From Escarpia spicata (Eukaryota > Annelida > Polychaeta > Sabellida > Siboglinidae): DNA of 64,000 bases. Position numbers and translations under genes: made by a program. Each line of letters starts with the position of its first letter. The first letter of the stretch is position 1. Positions 23,040 through 34,679 of the stretch are shown piece after piece. Location: the NCBI GenBank assembly GCA_963995525.1, contig OZ023206.1, forward strand, positions 41,470,969 to 41,534,968, given 5' to 3'. The notes beneath the pieces are model-generated. The model was given only the letters and a program-made list of their open reading frames with translations. It did not search any database and was not told the origin of the DNA.

Positions 23040-24775
23040 AAACCTTCAGTGGTCACGTTACCACACTGTAAGTGGTCACATCACCACACTCAGTGGTCAC
23101 ATCAACACACTGTCAGTGGTCACATCACCACATTGTCAGTGGTCACATCAACACACTCGGTGGTCATATCATCACACTCATATCATCACACTGTCAGTTG
23201 TCACATCACCACACTCAATGGTCATATCATCACACTGTCAATGGTCACATCAACACACTGTTGGTGGTCACATCACCACACTCAGTTGTCACATCACACT
23301 CAATGGTCATATCATCACACTCATATCATCACACTGTCAGTGGTCACATCAACCCACTGTCAATGGTCACATCAGCACACTGTCAGTGGTCACATCATCA
23401 CACTGTCAGTGGTCACATCAACACACTCAATGGTCATATCATCACACTCATATCATCACAATGTCAATGGTCACATCAATACACTGTCAGTGGTCACATC
23501 ACCACACTGTCAGTGGTCACATCACCACACTCCATGGTCACATCAACATACTGTCAGTGGTCACATCACCACACTGCCAGTGGTCACATCACCACACTCA
23601 GTGGTCACACCAACACACTGTCAGTGGTCACATCACCACACTCAGTGGTCACACCAACACACTGTCAGTGGTCACATCACCATATTGTCAGTGGCCACAT
23701 CACTACACTGTCAGTTGTCACATCACCTCAGTCAGTGGTCATATCACCACACTGTCAGTGGCCACATCACCACACTGTCAGTGGCCACATCACCATACTG
23801 TCAGTGGTCACATCACCACACTGTCAGTGGTCACATCACTACACTGTATGTGGTTATATCACCACACTGTCAGTGGCCACATCACCACACTGTCAGTGGC
23901 CACATCACCATACTGTCAGTGGCCACATCACCACACTGTCAGTGGTCACATCACCACACTGTCAGTGGTCACATCACTACACTGTATGTGGTTATATCAC
24001 CACACTGTCAGTGGTCACATCACCACACTGTCAGTGGCCACATCACCATACTGTCAGTGGTCACATCACCACACTGTCAGTGGCCACATCACCATACTGT
24101 ATGTGGTCACATCACCACACTGTCAGTGGTCACATCACTACACTGTATGTGGTTATATCACCATACTGTCAGTGGTCACATCACCACACTGTCAGTGGCC
24201 ACATCATCATACTGTCAGTGATCACATCACCATACTGTCAGTGGTCACATCACCACACTGTCAGAGGCCACATCACCGTATTGTCAGTGGTCACATCACT
24301 ACACTGTATGTGGTTATATCACCATACTGTCAGTGGTCACATCACCACACTCTCAGTGGCCACATCACCATACTGTCAGTGGTCACATCACCATACTGTC
24401 AGTGGTCACATCACCACACTGTCAGAGGCCACATCACCACACTGTCAGTGGTCACATCACCACACTGTCAGTGGTCACATCACTACACTGTATGTGGTTA
24501 TATCACCACACTGTCAGTGGCCACATCACCACACTGTCAGTGGCCACATCACCACACTGTCAGTGGTCACATCACCACACTGTCAGTGGCCACATCACCA
24601 CACTGTCAGTGGTCACATCACCACACTGTCAGTGGCCACATCACCATACTGTCAGTGGCCACATCACCACACTGTCAGTGGCCACATCACCATACTGTCA
24701 GTGGCCACATCACCATACTGTCAGTGGCCACATCACCACACTGTCAGTGGTCACATCACTACAGTCAGGGTAACA
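23040..24775. repeat. 23-bp tandem array (about 75 copies) in a helicase intron
   Basis: The unit is close to CACACTGTCAGTGGTCACATCAC. The left third also has shortened and expanded units (CACTCA, CAATGGTCATATCAT). On the right, variants with GTGGCCACATC and with CTGTATGTGGTTATATC recur at multiples of 23 bp, giving higher-order structure. All three plus-strand frames are open for up to ~590 codons purely because the unit has no stops. Confidence 0.95.
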
Positions 24776-25075
24776 CTGGCTGTGGTGTCAGGGTGACACT
24801 GGCTGTGGTTACAGTCTGACACTGGCTGTGGTGACAGGGTACGTGACACTGTCAATGGTGACAAACTGATACAATGGAGGTGACTGGGTGACACCAAGAG
24901 TGGTGACAGGGTGACACTGACATTGGTGACAGTGTAACACCAACAGTGATTACAGGGTGACATCAACAGTGATGACAGGGTGACACTGACTGTGGTGACA
25001 GGGTGACACAACAGTGATGACAGGGTGACTTTGATAATGATGACAGGGTGACACTGACATTGGTGACATCACAGT
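24776..25075. repeat. diverged 23-bp array continuing the previous one
   Basis: About 13 units of roughly GGTGACACTGACTGTGGTGACAG with 22-27 bp spacing. The period and the ACACTG(T)CAATGGTGACA words tie it to the preceding 23-bp array. It looks like an older, unhomogenised flank. Confidence 0.75.
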
Positions 25076-25396
25076 TATGGTTGTTACAGCACTGATGTCA
25101 TGCAGACAGTTGACATAGATGATATAAATAAGAATACTTTTCATGTAGACCATCCAAAAGACAGAGTCATTGTGTCGCAAATTGAAACTGATGTTTCCCT
25201 ACACTTATGGCTGTATCTGTGTCAGTGTCGCAATAAAAACAAGTCATTTTACAGGTTGCATGCACACATACAAACCCAATCAATCTTATCTGCTCCATTT
25301 ATTTTCCTTAAAACTGTTGACGCACAATTTGATGCAGTTGATGAATACTTAAAAGTGAATGTCTGAACACAGTCTTGTTTAATTATATCTTCCCAG

Positions 25397-25633
25397 GACT
25401 TAACCATCTGAAGAAAGACGAATTTGATTGTACTTGCCACAGACTCTGGTGTGCTCCTGGATAAGTGGCTCGCTGAGAAAGCAATGGACAGTTGTGGTTT
25501 TCAATCTTCATCAGTTATTACGTTGGCACTCGCAGGGACGTCAGATGGTGTTGTAGTCTCATTACCAAGACCATCTACCACAGAAATATTGCAGAGAGAT
25601 CAAATTACACTTTGTTTGAATGCAGCGTTTTAG
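25397..25633 (+). pseudogene. DHX36-like terminal exon segment 6 (degenerate)
   Basis: After ATCTTCCCAG| the phase-0 frame has a TGA as its fifth codon, then reads on to VLLDKWLAEKA. This aligns with the L-R-x-x-L-D-x-L-L-x-E-K-I helix near the DHX36 C-terminus. The frame ends at TAG 25,631-25,633. The residues between are not well conserved, so this is the least certain of the six segments. Confidence 0.45.
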
Positions 25634-26946
25634 TGCAACTCGGTATCTGGGCCACCTTCTAAGAACAACTACGTTCTGCTTGTCGCTGTGCAATATTGTC
25701 TGCAGGCAGCTTAGTTTCCTGTTGTATACACGGCTGTGTTCTAAATAAAATATTGTATTTGAAACCTCTGAAAGTACAGTATTAAAAATTCACAAATACC
25801 GCTAACACTGTGTTTGTTTTGTTCATTTTATAGTGAAGGTACTGACAATTTGGTGTCCACCCATACGCCACAAGCCAAGTGGGTTAAACAGACGTGGAAT
25901 GCTGTAAAAAGTTTGCCTCCAAATATAATACCTATATATATATATATATAGGGTCATAACGTAAATGTAGATGGACAACCTTGTAAATAAACTACTGGAA
26001 TTGTGTTGTTAGCCCCTAAAGACACATTAAACAAGTGTTGTAACACTTTCAAATTGAATATTTAGCCATTTTTGAGTGATAATGCTGGTTTGTGGCAGCT
26101 TAAAAATGAACAGGTTCATATCACAAATATTACATAAAGTAGTATCAGCAGTATGTAGATATTTAGATTAAGTTTAAATCTTATAACCTTAGAATATGAG
26201 ACTGAGGTTCTGGCAAGCAGTTGTTGCAATACAATAAAATATTTTGTTTACAAATATTCAAAGGAACCTTCGCTCAACACGTGTCTCAACTCAAGAGATC
26301 GATTTAGGGCTCAGAGCACAGTTGACTTTCCCACTGGTGACAAAGTTAACGTTTTGTCAGATTATAAGAAAACTACCCTGAAAAAAATCTAAATTTCCTC
26401 ACTACCATTGCCATCATATTGTAATAGGTATTATAGTTGAATGCTATAGTTGTTTTAGAGTTATTACACTGGGACAGATACTTGGTAAAAAAAGACTATC
26501 CTTAGCCACCAGACGGCACATGAACCATTCTTCACATACTTAGTTCTGATACATTCTCAGTCAGCAGTCATAATTACATTGCAATTGCATTACTTGAATG
26601 ATGTTTCAGTTTATGTAATCTGCTTGAACTAAATTTGAATACTGCAAGTGAAACGTAAGAGTGTTAATATTGAAATGTTCTACATGAAACATTCGGTTTA
26701 TAATCATTGGTGTTTTGTATGGCACAGTAACTTACATCTAATCATTTTTGTGACATCCATAAACTAAAGTTGTTTGGTAGTAGTTTGAGTGTTCAATAGT
26801 ACATTGTAATATATGCAGTGTCAAGAAGTGTGACTTTAGGTTTAGTGATTTTCTTTATATCTTACAAGTTGCCCTGTTTTACATAAACATTATAAGTTGT
26901 CTGCCATTTGCATTGTGTGAACACGCATTTGTTGTATCATCTACAG
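25634..26946. other. gene-free stretch between the helicase remnant and the Cys-rich gene
   Basis: An expected signal-peptide exon of the downstream gene should lie here or further left, but I could not identify one. A short (TA)n run is at 25,934-25,950. A segment at 26,346-26,372 repeats one at 11,889-11,915. Confidence 0.4.
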
Positions 26947-26994
26947 AAACAGACTGCAAGGGCATCCAGATGAAATCAGACGCTTCTTGTGCAA
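26947..26994 (+). CDS. Cys-rich gene, exon A
   Basis: A 48-bp exon between CATCTACAG| and |GTGAGT (a perfect donor). In phase 1 it reads TDCKGIQMKSDASCA with two Cys. The alternative phase gives an early stop in the next exon, which supports this reading. Confidence 0.5.
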
Positions 26995-29900
26995 GTGAGT
27001 ATCTTAACCAGGTAACCCGATAGTGAAGATTGCAACTAACATTTGTAACGAACCAAAAATGGAGTGATCCATGCGTTCACTCATTGTGTAGTTATTTGTC
27101 ACCCCATTTTGTTCAGCAATCCTTAATTTTGTTTCAGCCCACCTTGTGGTGCTCGTGTTGGAATATATTTGTTGGTGCTTTTAATGGACTTCCTTATTTA
27201 TTTCTCTTTGCTCCATGTAAAGTATAGAACCACCAGTTGTTCTTATCCCTCTCTGGTTCAATTGCAAGGCATGTGTCATTAGTACATTAGTAGTTTCTGT
27301 GTGTTATGATTCATTGACATTTCAAGTTACGTTAATTCAAGAGGTCAGTCTGAAGACTGTCAATAATACTTAGTTATGACATTGCGTCATGTTTGGTGAC
27401 TGCACATTTCTGTGTTACTGTGTGTCATGTGATGACTGCGGGTTTGCTTGTAGCTGCGGCTGCTGGTTGCCTAATGACGATGATCAAAACTACTGATGGC
27501 TCAACAACCTACTGCCCTGAAGGCTACTGCGCAGTTGGCTATGTGTGGTCCAGTGCCGATTCTGGAAAATGCACAGGTGAATGCGATACATGTAGACAGA
27601 ACAACGTGTTAATTCTTAGCTGATAAATAATTTTTTTGTACTATATGCATAATAAATATTTTACCTTATGCAAATTCAATGAATAACTGTTGGATTAATC
27701 AACTGTACACTTTTAATGCATAATGTGTGAATATTGTATTTGTTTATCTGTACTTTGGTTGCAAGACACAAGTATATTTATTTAATATTTTTTTATTTAA
27801 CATTCGATTAATTGTTTGCTGTCCTTTTCATGCATACCCTATATATATTTTAATATAATTTTACTTATGCTTAATCCATAATGCCTATAATGTAAAAGTA
27901 GTCGGTATTTCAACCCATTGTGTTATAGTTAACTAAGCACTTTTCGCAGTGGAATCTTGAACCAAATATAAACAGCAGATAAGTGATAGATGCTTAACAA
28001 GAGAATATTGTCATCTTAGACACGACACTGCCTCGCAAACATCTTCCATGAAGCTGTATCAGTCAAGTATATTCAAGTTTATGTAAGTATAATAGTTAAA
28101 ATACTACAAATGTATTCTCATATTAATACTACACACACAGGCATGCACACATGCACGCACGCACACACGCACGCACGCACGCACGCACATAAATAGAATA
28201 ACATTGACAAATATCATACAGTTTAGACCGTGTCGCGACCCAATGTAATAGATAAATAAAAGCTAACACGTAAATAAGAGATAGAGCTAAAACATCAGAT
28301 GGCAAGTGAACTATGAAACCTGTATCTTACAGAGAAACCAACATTTCTATGTGTAACTTACCCTTCTGAGATATTTCTCAGTTTAGTATGGAAACCTGTT
28401 CACAGAGCCAGCATTTACACAACCAGCAGATAATGTGTTCCTTTAATTTATATGCTCTCGGATTGAATACTTTCTTATATATATATATTCTGCAATGTTC
28501 CTTTGCTATCGTCACTTCATTCCTCTAGCCCTATCTTTAGAGCATGATTGCATTAAACAACAGCGTGTGGAACCTGGCTTACATTTAATGTGTTTGTTGT
28601 GACAAAGATACTATTTAAAGGAATTTGAACATTTCCAAGATTAAATAAAGTTGTGATTTTTGTAATATTCCGGCTAATCTAATTGGAAAAATATAAATAC
28701 TATATGTGCACTGTTTAGACATGTATATGTTACAAACATTAATACCACTTATATAGTAACATTCTTAATCAAGTAGATTACAAATCGGTCAATGTGCTCA
28801 TGTAGATATCCCAATCATGTCAACAGAATCAAGTAGTAAAATGACATACTTATTTAATTTACTTTGTGCCTACTGTCGCATAATTAAGGCAGAGACGAGA
28901 CATCTCAGACTTCCTCCTTCACAGATCTTCAGGTTGTTTTGGGTCTTTCTCTTTTTATTTCCCTTGGGGTTCCATCTCACGGCTGTCTTGGTTATCGCCA
29001 TCCTTTCAGAACATAAGACCCATCTCCCTCTTATGGCAAGTCATTCGTGTTACTCATGTTACTTTGTGGAAATAATTTGTGTTACTCATGTTACATTGTG
29101 AAAGTCATTTGTGTTACTCATGTGCACAGAGTTTCAGAAGTTGTAATAATCATATGGTAATGCTTTATCTGGCCAGTTTGCCCGCCCAAGTGCAACAAGT
29201 GTTCACAGTCAGGAGGCGTCATCACATGTGACATCTGTCAATCAAACTACATCAAAGACAAAAGCAAGATGTGCAAGAGTAAGAACATTGTTTTGCCTAT
29301 ATCTGTCACCCGTTGGTTGTACATTAATTTTGTTTAATGTGTTGACATTAGTTATTGCACAAAGCATGATTTATTGTACAAGCATCTTGCTTTTCTTTCA
29401 TGATAACCTGTCCAGATGGTTTACACATATAACAATACGTTCACATTCCCTAACAGTATCTAACAGCACTAATCACTAGTAGTAGCCCATTGATGTTACA
29501 ACAAATTATGGAACTGAGATCAGATGTTTTCTGGTTAGTTGATCCTGTTCAGAGTCCTGCCTGTTGGTTGTTTGCAGTGTGTTCAGAGGTGACATTTGCA
29601 GTAGTGTGTGTTAGGTAGTTGATAGGATATATAGGAAATATTGCACATAAGTGCATTGAAGTATGTTGTTGTAACCTTAGGTGATAAAACAATTAAATAG
29701 CATATATAAACAGACCAGTTTTTTAATTCCAGCATCTCGGTTAAAACTTGACAACTTAGACACATCAGTCAAAAAACGCCTGAACTACAGACTAGTGTCA
29801 TGTTGCCAATGCAACTGGGTAACAGAATATTCCCATTATCACATGTACTGTTATTCTGTATTGTTGCTCTCCCCTCTGTCCCTTAAAGCCGGGATGAGGC

Positions 29901-30388
29901 TGGCATTGATATGGGTCCTCAATTATTTAGTTTTACTTGTTACACTGCTAACGTCTCCACCACCCGTTTCCACTCCCCGGTCCCTTGATCTCCACTTCCT
30001 CCCAATCCAACCAAGTCTGTCTTTACACAGTCCTCCCATCTTTCTCTTCTCCTATCATCTACTCTCTCCATTGACCGTTCCCTTCCATTCGTTCTATGTG
30101 TCTAGCCAATGTTCACTGACTCCTCATTAGCATCCTCCTAAAGCTCTCTTCTCACTCCTGCATTTCCTCCCACCCAGTATTGCATGTGTACATCTTTGTT
30201 TTTCATATTAAACTTATACTGATTCGTTCACTTTGTAGGAATGCAAACGATGCTGCATCACCAACAAATGCAATGCCGATAACTTGAATTCAGCCTCTGG
30301 ATTCCTGCATGGTGGATTCTGGGTAAAAGTGAATATTGCGATAGCATCGCTTATCATGTACTCTGTCAGCCTGCTGCTGCTGCTGTAA
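26947..30388 (+). CDS. small cysteine-rich, probably GPI-anchored protein (Ly6/uPAR-like end), multi-exon, 5' exon missing
   Basis: Exons 26,947-26,994, 27,454-27,576 and 29,177-29,278 start after AG, end before GT, and join through phase-1 introns without stops. A last exon at 30,239-30,388 starts in phase 0. An 11-bp microexon (29,578-29,588, between TTTGCAG and GTGACA) would restore the frame. The joined product has about 16 Cys: a first part with paired cysteines, a CPPKCNKCSQ...CDICQSNY part that looks EGF/furin-like, and then CKRCCITNKCNADN, which resembles the CC-x4-CN end of Ly6/uPAR domains. It ends in a hydrophobic run (IAIASLIMYSVSLLLLL) typical of a GPI-anchor signal. It would act at the cell surface. 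No N-terminal signal exon was found. The exon chain is inferred; the family call is moderate. Confidence 0.55.
27454..27576 (+). CDS. Cys-rich gene, exon B
   Basis: A 123-bp exon between TGCTTGTAG| and |GTGAAT. It encodes about 41 residues, including GCLMTMIKTTDGSTTYCPEG then YC and a final GKC. Cys spacing is regular and the composition is protein-like. The phase is 1 at both ends. Confidence 0.6.
28131..28190. repeat. (CA)n/(GCAC)n microsatellite
   Basis: An interrupted CACA run followed by repeated GCAC units inside an intron of the Cys-rich gene. Confidence 0.9.
29177..29278 (+). CDS. Cys-rich gene, exon C (EGF/furin-like Cys spacing)
   Basis: A 102-bp exon between TGGCCAG| and A|GTAAGA. 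It reads CPPKCNKCSQSGGVITCDIC then QSNYIKDKSKMCK. The C-x3-C-x2-C...C-x2-C spacing resembles cysteine-rich receptor repeats. The phase is 1 at both ends. Confidence 0.6.
30239..30388 (+). CDS. Cys-rich gene, terminal exon with GPI-anchor-like tail
   Basis: This exon follows CACTTTGTAG| in phase 0 and encodes ECKRCCITNKCNADN, a small-residue stretch (NSASGF) that could hold a cleavage site, and a hydrophobic C-terminus ending LLLLL before TAA at 30,386-30,388. This pattern fits a GPI-anchored Ly6-type end. Confidence 0.6.
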   Translation, partial: ECKRCCITNKCNADNLNSASGFLHGGFWVKVNIAIASLIMYSVSLLLLL

Positions 30389-30716
30389 TGGACACATCAG
30401 GTGGAATGGGAAAACAAGACGACGACAGATACTGACAAGCGACCTCACTCAAATCACACCCTAGATCTCACTGCAGGCACGTAACACACAGTTGTACTGC
30501 ATGTCAGCAATGCTGTTGTGTTCTATGTCTGCACTTGTATGCTTTATAGATGCAAGATGACATTAATGTTAACAGTGGCTCCTTATCATGATGCTATCAT
30601 TTCGTTGTTTCCTGCCGTTGTCTGTTAATGAAGCATGGCTGTTGGCACACTCCCAACAGAACTGTTTCACTGTGATATGTACATAATTATGATTAACCAG
30701 CAAATGTAAAATTTAG

Positions 30717-30722
30717 ATTAAA
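30717..30722 (+). terminator. possible polyadenylation signal (ATTAAA) of the Cys-rich gene
   Basis: ATTAAA lies about 330 bp after the stop codon at 30,388, in AT-rich sequence. It is the first variant signal I see downstream in the right strand. No cleavage evidence is available. Confidence 0.3.
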
Positions 30723-32715
30723 GACATTGATTTTTTGATATTCAATAGAAACAAATGCAATTTTTTTCTATCGTGTTATTTTTAACACTGAAATGGTTAT
30801 TTACAAATGATTTGGTATAGTATGTTTTATTTACAAATGATTCGGTATAGTCAGTAATAGTATGTTTGTTGTTATGTTATCAGGACATGTTTGTGAGTGT
30901 TTCACAATTGTTTACATGTAGCTGATAGGAGCCACTTATTTTAAACAGACTTGCCACATTTTCTTGGTAAGAGATCCTTTATTGTTGACTTGAAACTATA
31001 AATCCGTAACATGTTTATCTCTAGGTAACCGGTCAATAGCATTCTTGCCAATCAAATGTGGGCATCTATCAAACTACAGAAAATAACACAATCAAACTAA
31101 ACTTGTTGGAAATCTATCTAGCATAAACAGTTGTTGGCTTTTCGACCACTATAGCTAACATCTAACTTTGTCATTTGGGTTGAAACAAACGATGTATTTT
31201 CAATGTTGCCAACAGAATCTAGACACTGTAAACTTGAGTGTAGCTTCAGTGCTATGAAATGTGTAGATTAGGTATATGCGAAATAGGAGGTTAACTATTG
31301 TCTCAATGAATTGTACCACTAGCCTGTAGATATGAATTCTTTGTAATTTTACTTTATTTGTTCACATTTTCTAGAAGTAAAATGTCCTTGAATGTTGACG
31401 GGCAGATTCACAAAAAGATGCTAATATGATGGAGAGAAGGTAATTATGTGCAATCATACCACTAGATCATGCCAACAGAAGTCATGGTCAGATACAAAGT
31501 ATTTATTGGGCGCAAATGCCAAATATGCCAAATACTTACTGAATATTTTTCACACAGAAATTGATTTGTAGAGGAAAGAAATCTTGTGATGCATTTCATT
31601 AGAATGTGCAACATTTCACATGTCCCATGCCAGCTTTTTTGTAGAGTTGGATGAACCATGTGTGGTTTACTGATATCTATGTTCAAAATACAACATTGTT
31701 GCCTTATATTTTAGATGCCAGTATGTTATAATGAAAATGTTAGGTTTTTGTAGTAAATTATTTAAAGATTTATCGACATGCTCGTCTAGCTGTGTATATC
31801 TGACCTGGTGAAAACTGGATGCTCATTGGTTCCAAGATGAACACAGTTTATGGTGTGTAGACCTACATTTAGCTGGGTAATGTTGGGTTTTTGTTAATAT
31901 TGGAGGTAATAAGCAAAATTCACACGATTCAAGTATGTATACTATCAATAGTAACTTGTGTATTATTTATTTTTATATAAAGGAACACAAGAAGACACTT
32001 ATTTTGTTATTCCCTAACTTGAACGTCTTTGAAATATTTGACATTCATTAACACTGTCTCTTCAAACTTATTTAAAAAGTCAAGGTCGCAATAACAGTAG
32101 ATACGTTACTAACATGTATAGTTGAATATAATACACCTTTATGATCAACACATCAAGAACTGGCATTACGTTAGTTAAGCAAAGAGCAAGCCGATTCATA
32201 CTTTAAAATAAATCCAGATAAGTGAAAACAAAAACACTACTCGCTCATTACCTCTGATCACGGGACAAAGTAAAAGAGTATTGCCTGTTTTAATACACAT
32301 GTTTGTCTGAAAATATTGTCATACTGATTACCAATGCCTAGCATTACTCAGCATGTGTGTACATGGTCACAGATGTGTCAATAAATTTGTTACAAAAATG
32401 TTATCTTGTTATGGCAAGTGTTCTGTTTACTACATGGCACATAGACAACATTTGCATCACATGTTGGTGTGCTATGATATATATACAACTGGGTGATGTT
32501 GGGGGTGAAGGTTGAAATACTTCCTTGTTTATGTGTTTTCTCTGTGAATTAAAAATACTCTGTACAAATTCCTAAATTGTTATCCCACTTGGGTTGTTTG
32601 TCTTCCACCCCTGTTTCTACGACTGAGTCATTGCTTAGCCTTCTGAAGTTTCTTCCTACCTAGCTGCCATTGCCATGTTATATGTGGCATGCTAATTTGC
32701 TTTGCTATTTCCAAT
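30723..32715. other. gene-free AT-rich stretch
   Basis: No supportable gene or array, apart from a local duplication of TTTACAAATGATT(T/C)GGTATAGT near 30,802-30,853. Confidence 0.4.
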
Positions 32716-33105
32716 AGTTCTCCCAACCCTCTCACATGTCAGTGTCAAGTGCAATTCATTCACCCCTTCCTCCAATCTCCCTTCCTCTACACCCCCTCCT
32801 CCCAACCATATCACAGGTTAGGGTGAGATACAACTCATTCACCCCTTCCTCCATTCTACCTTCCTCTACACTCCTCCTCCCAACCCTACCACATGTTAGG
32901 GTGAGATACAACTCATTCACCCCTTCCTCTAGTCCATCCTTCCAACCCTGTCAGAGTCAGATACAACTTATTCACCCCTTCCTCCAGTCTCCCTTCCTCT
33001 AGTCCCTCTTCCTAATCCTGTCACATGTCAGGGTCAGATACAATTCATTCACACCTTCCTCCATTCCTCTACACCCCTCCTCCCAACCCTACCATTCTCT
33101 TCGTA
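32716..33105. repeat. 80-85-bp minisatellite, about 5 copies
   Basis: Units hold GATACAACTCATTCACCCCT then TCCTCC and CTTCCTCTACA, then CCTCCTCCCAACCCT. Copy length varies from about 60 to 88 bp. Inverted copies of the same unit lie at 34,330-34,462, on the other side of the 62-bp array. Confidence 0.85.
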
Positions 33106-33259
33106 TTGTCCCGGACTCTCTCCCTACTCACCCTTCTTCCATTCCCCACAATCTGTCCTTGTAAAGATGACTCGACATTGCGCCAGTCGTGACACAAATA
33201 TATAGTAAGCACACAATTCGCCAGATGGCAGCATTGCATTTTCAGTTTCCTTATGTAAG

Positions 33260-34315
33260 GTGTTTCCGTGGTGAGAAGACACATGGAGGTGACATATGTT
33301 GTGGAGGATGACGCAATAGAGAAGGCGTCATGGTGAGGAGAGGCATGGAGGTGACAGATGCTGTGAAGGATGACGCAATAGACAGGGCGTCATGGTGAGG
33401 AGAGACATGGAGGTGACAAATGTTGTGGAGGATGACGCAATAGACAGGGCGTCATGGCCAGGAGAGACATGAAGGTGACAGAGATTGTGGAGGAGGACGC
33501 AATAGACAGGGCGTCATGGTGAGCAGAGACATGGAGGTGACAGATTTTGTGAAGGATGACGCAATAGACAGGGCGTCATGGTGAGGAGAGACATGGAGGT
33601 GACAGACGTTGTGAAGGAGGACGCAATAAACAGGGCGTTATGGTCAGGAGAGACATGGAGGTGACAGAGGTTGTAGAGAAGGACGTAATGGACAGGGCGT
33701 CGTGATGAGGAGAGACATGGAGGTGAGAGAAGTTGTGGAGGAGGACGGAATGGACAGGGAGTCGTGGTGAGGAGAGACACGGAGGTGACAGAGGTTGTGG
33801 AGGAGGACGCAGTCGACAGGGCGTCGTGGTGAGGAGAGACATGGAGGTGACAAAGGTTGTGGAAGAGGACGCAATGGACAGGGCGTCGAGGTGAGGAGAG
33901 ACATGGATATGACAGATGTTGTGGAGGAGGACGCAATGGACAGGGCGTCGTGGTGCGGAGATACATGGAGGTGACAGATGTTATGGAGGACACAATAGAC
34001 AGGGCGTCATGGTCAGGAGAGACATGGAGGTGAGATATGTTGTGGAAGAGGACGCAATAGACAGGGTGTCGTGGTCAGGAGAGATATGAAGGTCACACGG
34101 ATTGTGGAGGAGGACGCAATAGACAGGTCGTCATGTGGAGGAGAGGCACGGAGGAGACAGAGATTGTGGACGATGACGCAATAGACAGTGCGTCATTGTT
34201 AGGAGAGACATGGAGGTGACAGAGGTTGTAGAGAAGGACGTAATGGACAGGGCGTGGTGAGAAGAGACATTGACGTGAGAGAGGTTGTGGAGGAGGACAC
34301 AATGGACAGGACGTG
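33260..34315. repeat. 62-bp tandem array, about 17 copies
   Basis: The unit is GGTGAGGAGAGACATGGAGG, then TGACAGATGTTGTGGAGGA, then GGACGCAATAGACAGGGCGT with a few more bases. Successive copies of the CATGGTGAGGAGAG word are 62 bp apart (for example 33,329 and 33,391). The minus strand reads open in all frames for up to ~160 codons, which reflects the repeat and not a gene. Confidence 0.93.
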
Positions 34316-34329
34316 GTGGTGAGATAGAC

Positions 34330-34462
34330 GGAAGGAAGGGAGAATGGAGGGGTGAATGAGTTGTATCTGACCCTGACATATGACAGGGTTGGGATGAGAG
34401 TTGTAGAGGAAGGGAGAATGGAGGAAAGGGTGAATGAGTTGTATCTGACCCTGACATGCAGA
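34330..34462. repeat. inverted copies of the 80-85-bp minisatellite
   Basis: About one and a half units read GGGTGAATGAGTTGTATCTG and ACCCTGACAT, the reverse complement of the units at 32,716-33,105. Together the two blocks bracket the 62-bp array as an inverted pair. Confidence 0.85.
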
Positions 34463-34679
34463 CTAACGTTGGTTCTGTTGGAAAGTTTCGCCCTCGGGGT
34501 GATTCTGAAGGAAGGCCGTTAGGTAGTGCGCATGGAGGGTGTCAATGTATCGTTGTGCACTGAGGTCCACATCAATAACCACAACAAGAGTTCAATGATG
34601 TCTGGACATGTACTATACATTACACTGAGGCCACTCCACTGGTCAATAGATGGCTGTGAATAAAGGACCCTGGAATACA

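Larger units (their letters stand above)
18690..25633 (+). pseudogene. DHX36: decayed 3' end of a DHX36-like DEAH-box helicase gene (introns retained)
   Basis: Six exon-like segments in the same order as the C-terminal region of DHX36 (RHAU, a G-quadruplex-resolving DEAH helicase) are bounded by AG/GT: about 18,690-18,811, 19,518-19,617, 21,672-21,739, about 22,415-22,528, 22,880-22,945 and 25,397-25,633. They cover the end of the helicase-associated region and the OB-fold (motifs CAG, HPQSVN, WLVYHLKM, LLFFGGNI). Intron phases agree between neighbours. The copy is broken by two frameshifts in the first segment, a TAA in the CAGLYP motif of the third, a frameshift just before HPQSVN, and a TGA early in the last. 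Retained introns argue against retrocopying. It is either a duplicated pseudogene or a dying gene; the N-terminal helicase core is not in this window. Sequence error at several sites is the main alternative. Confidence 0.7.

Noticed and set aside
23001..24819. Overlapping open frames of 400-590 codons
   Set aside because: A stop-free 23-bp repeat is open in all three plus-strand frames; the peptides are permutations of one repeat.
33514..34457. Minus-strand frames rich in Pro/Ser/Leu
   Set aside because: Translation of the 62-bp and 80-85-bp minisatellites in several frames.
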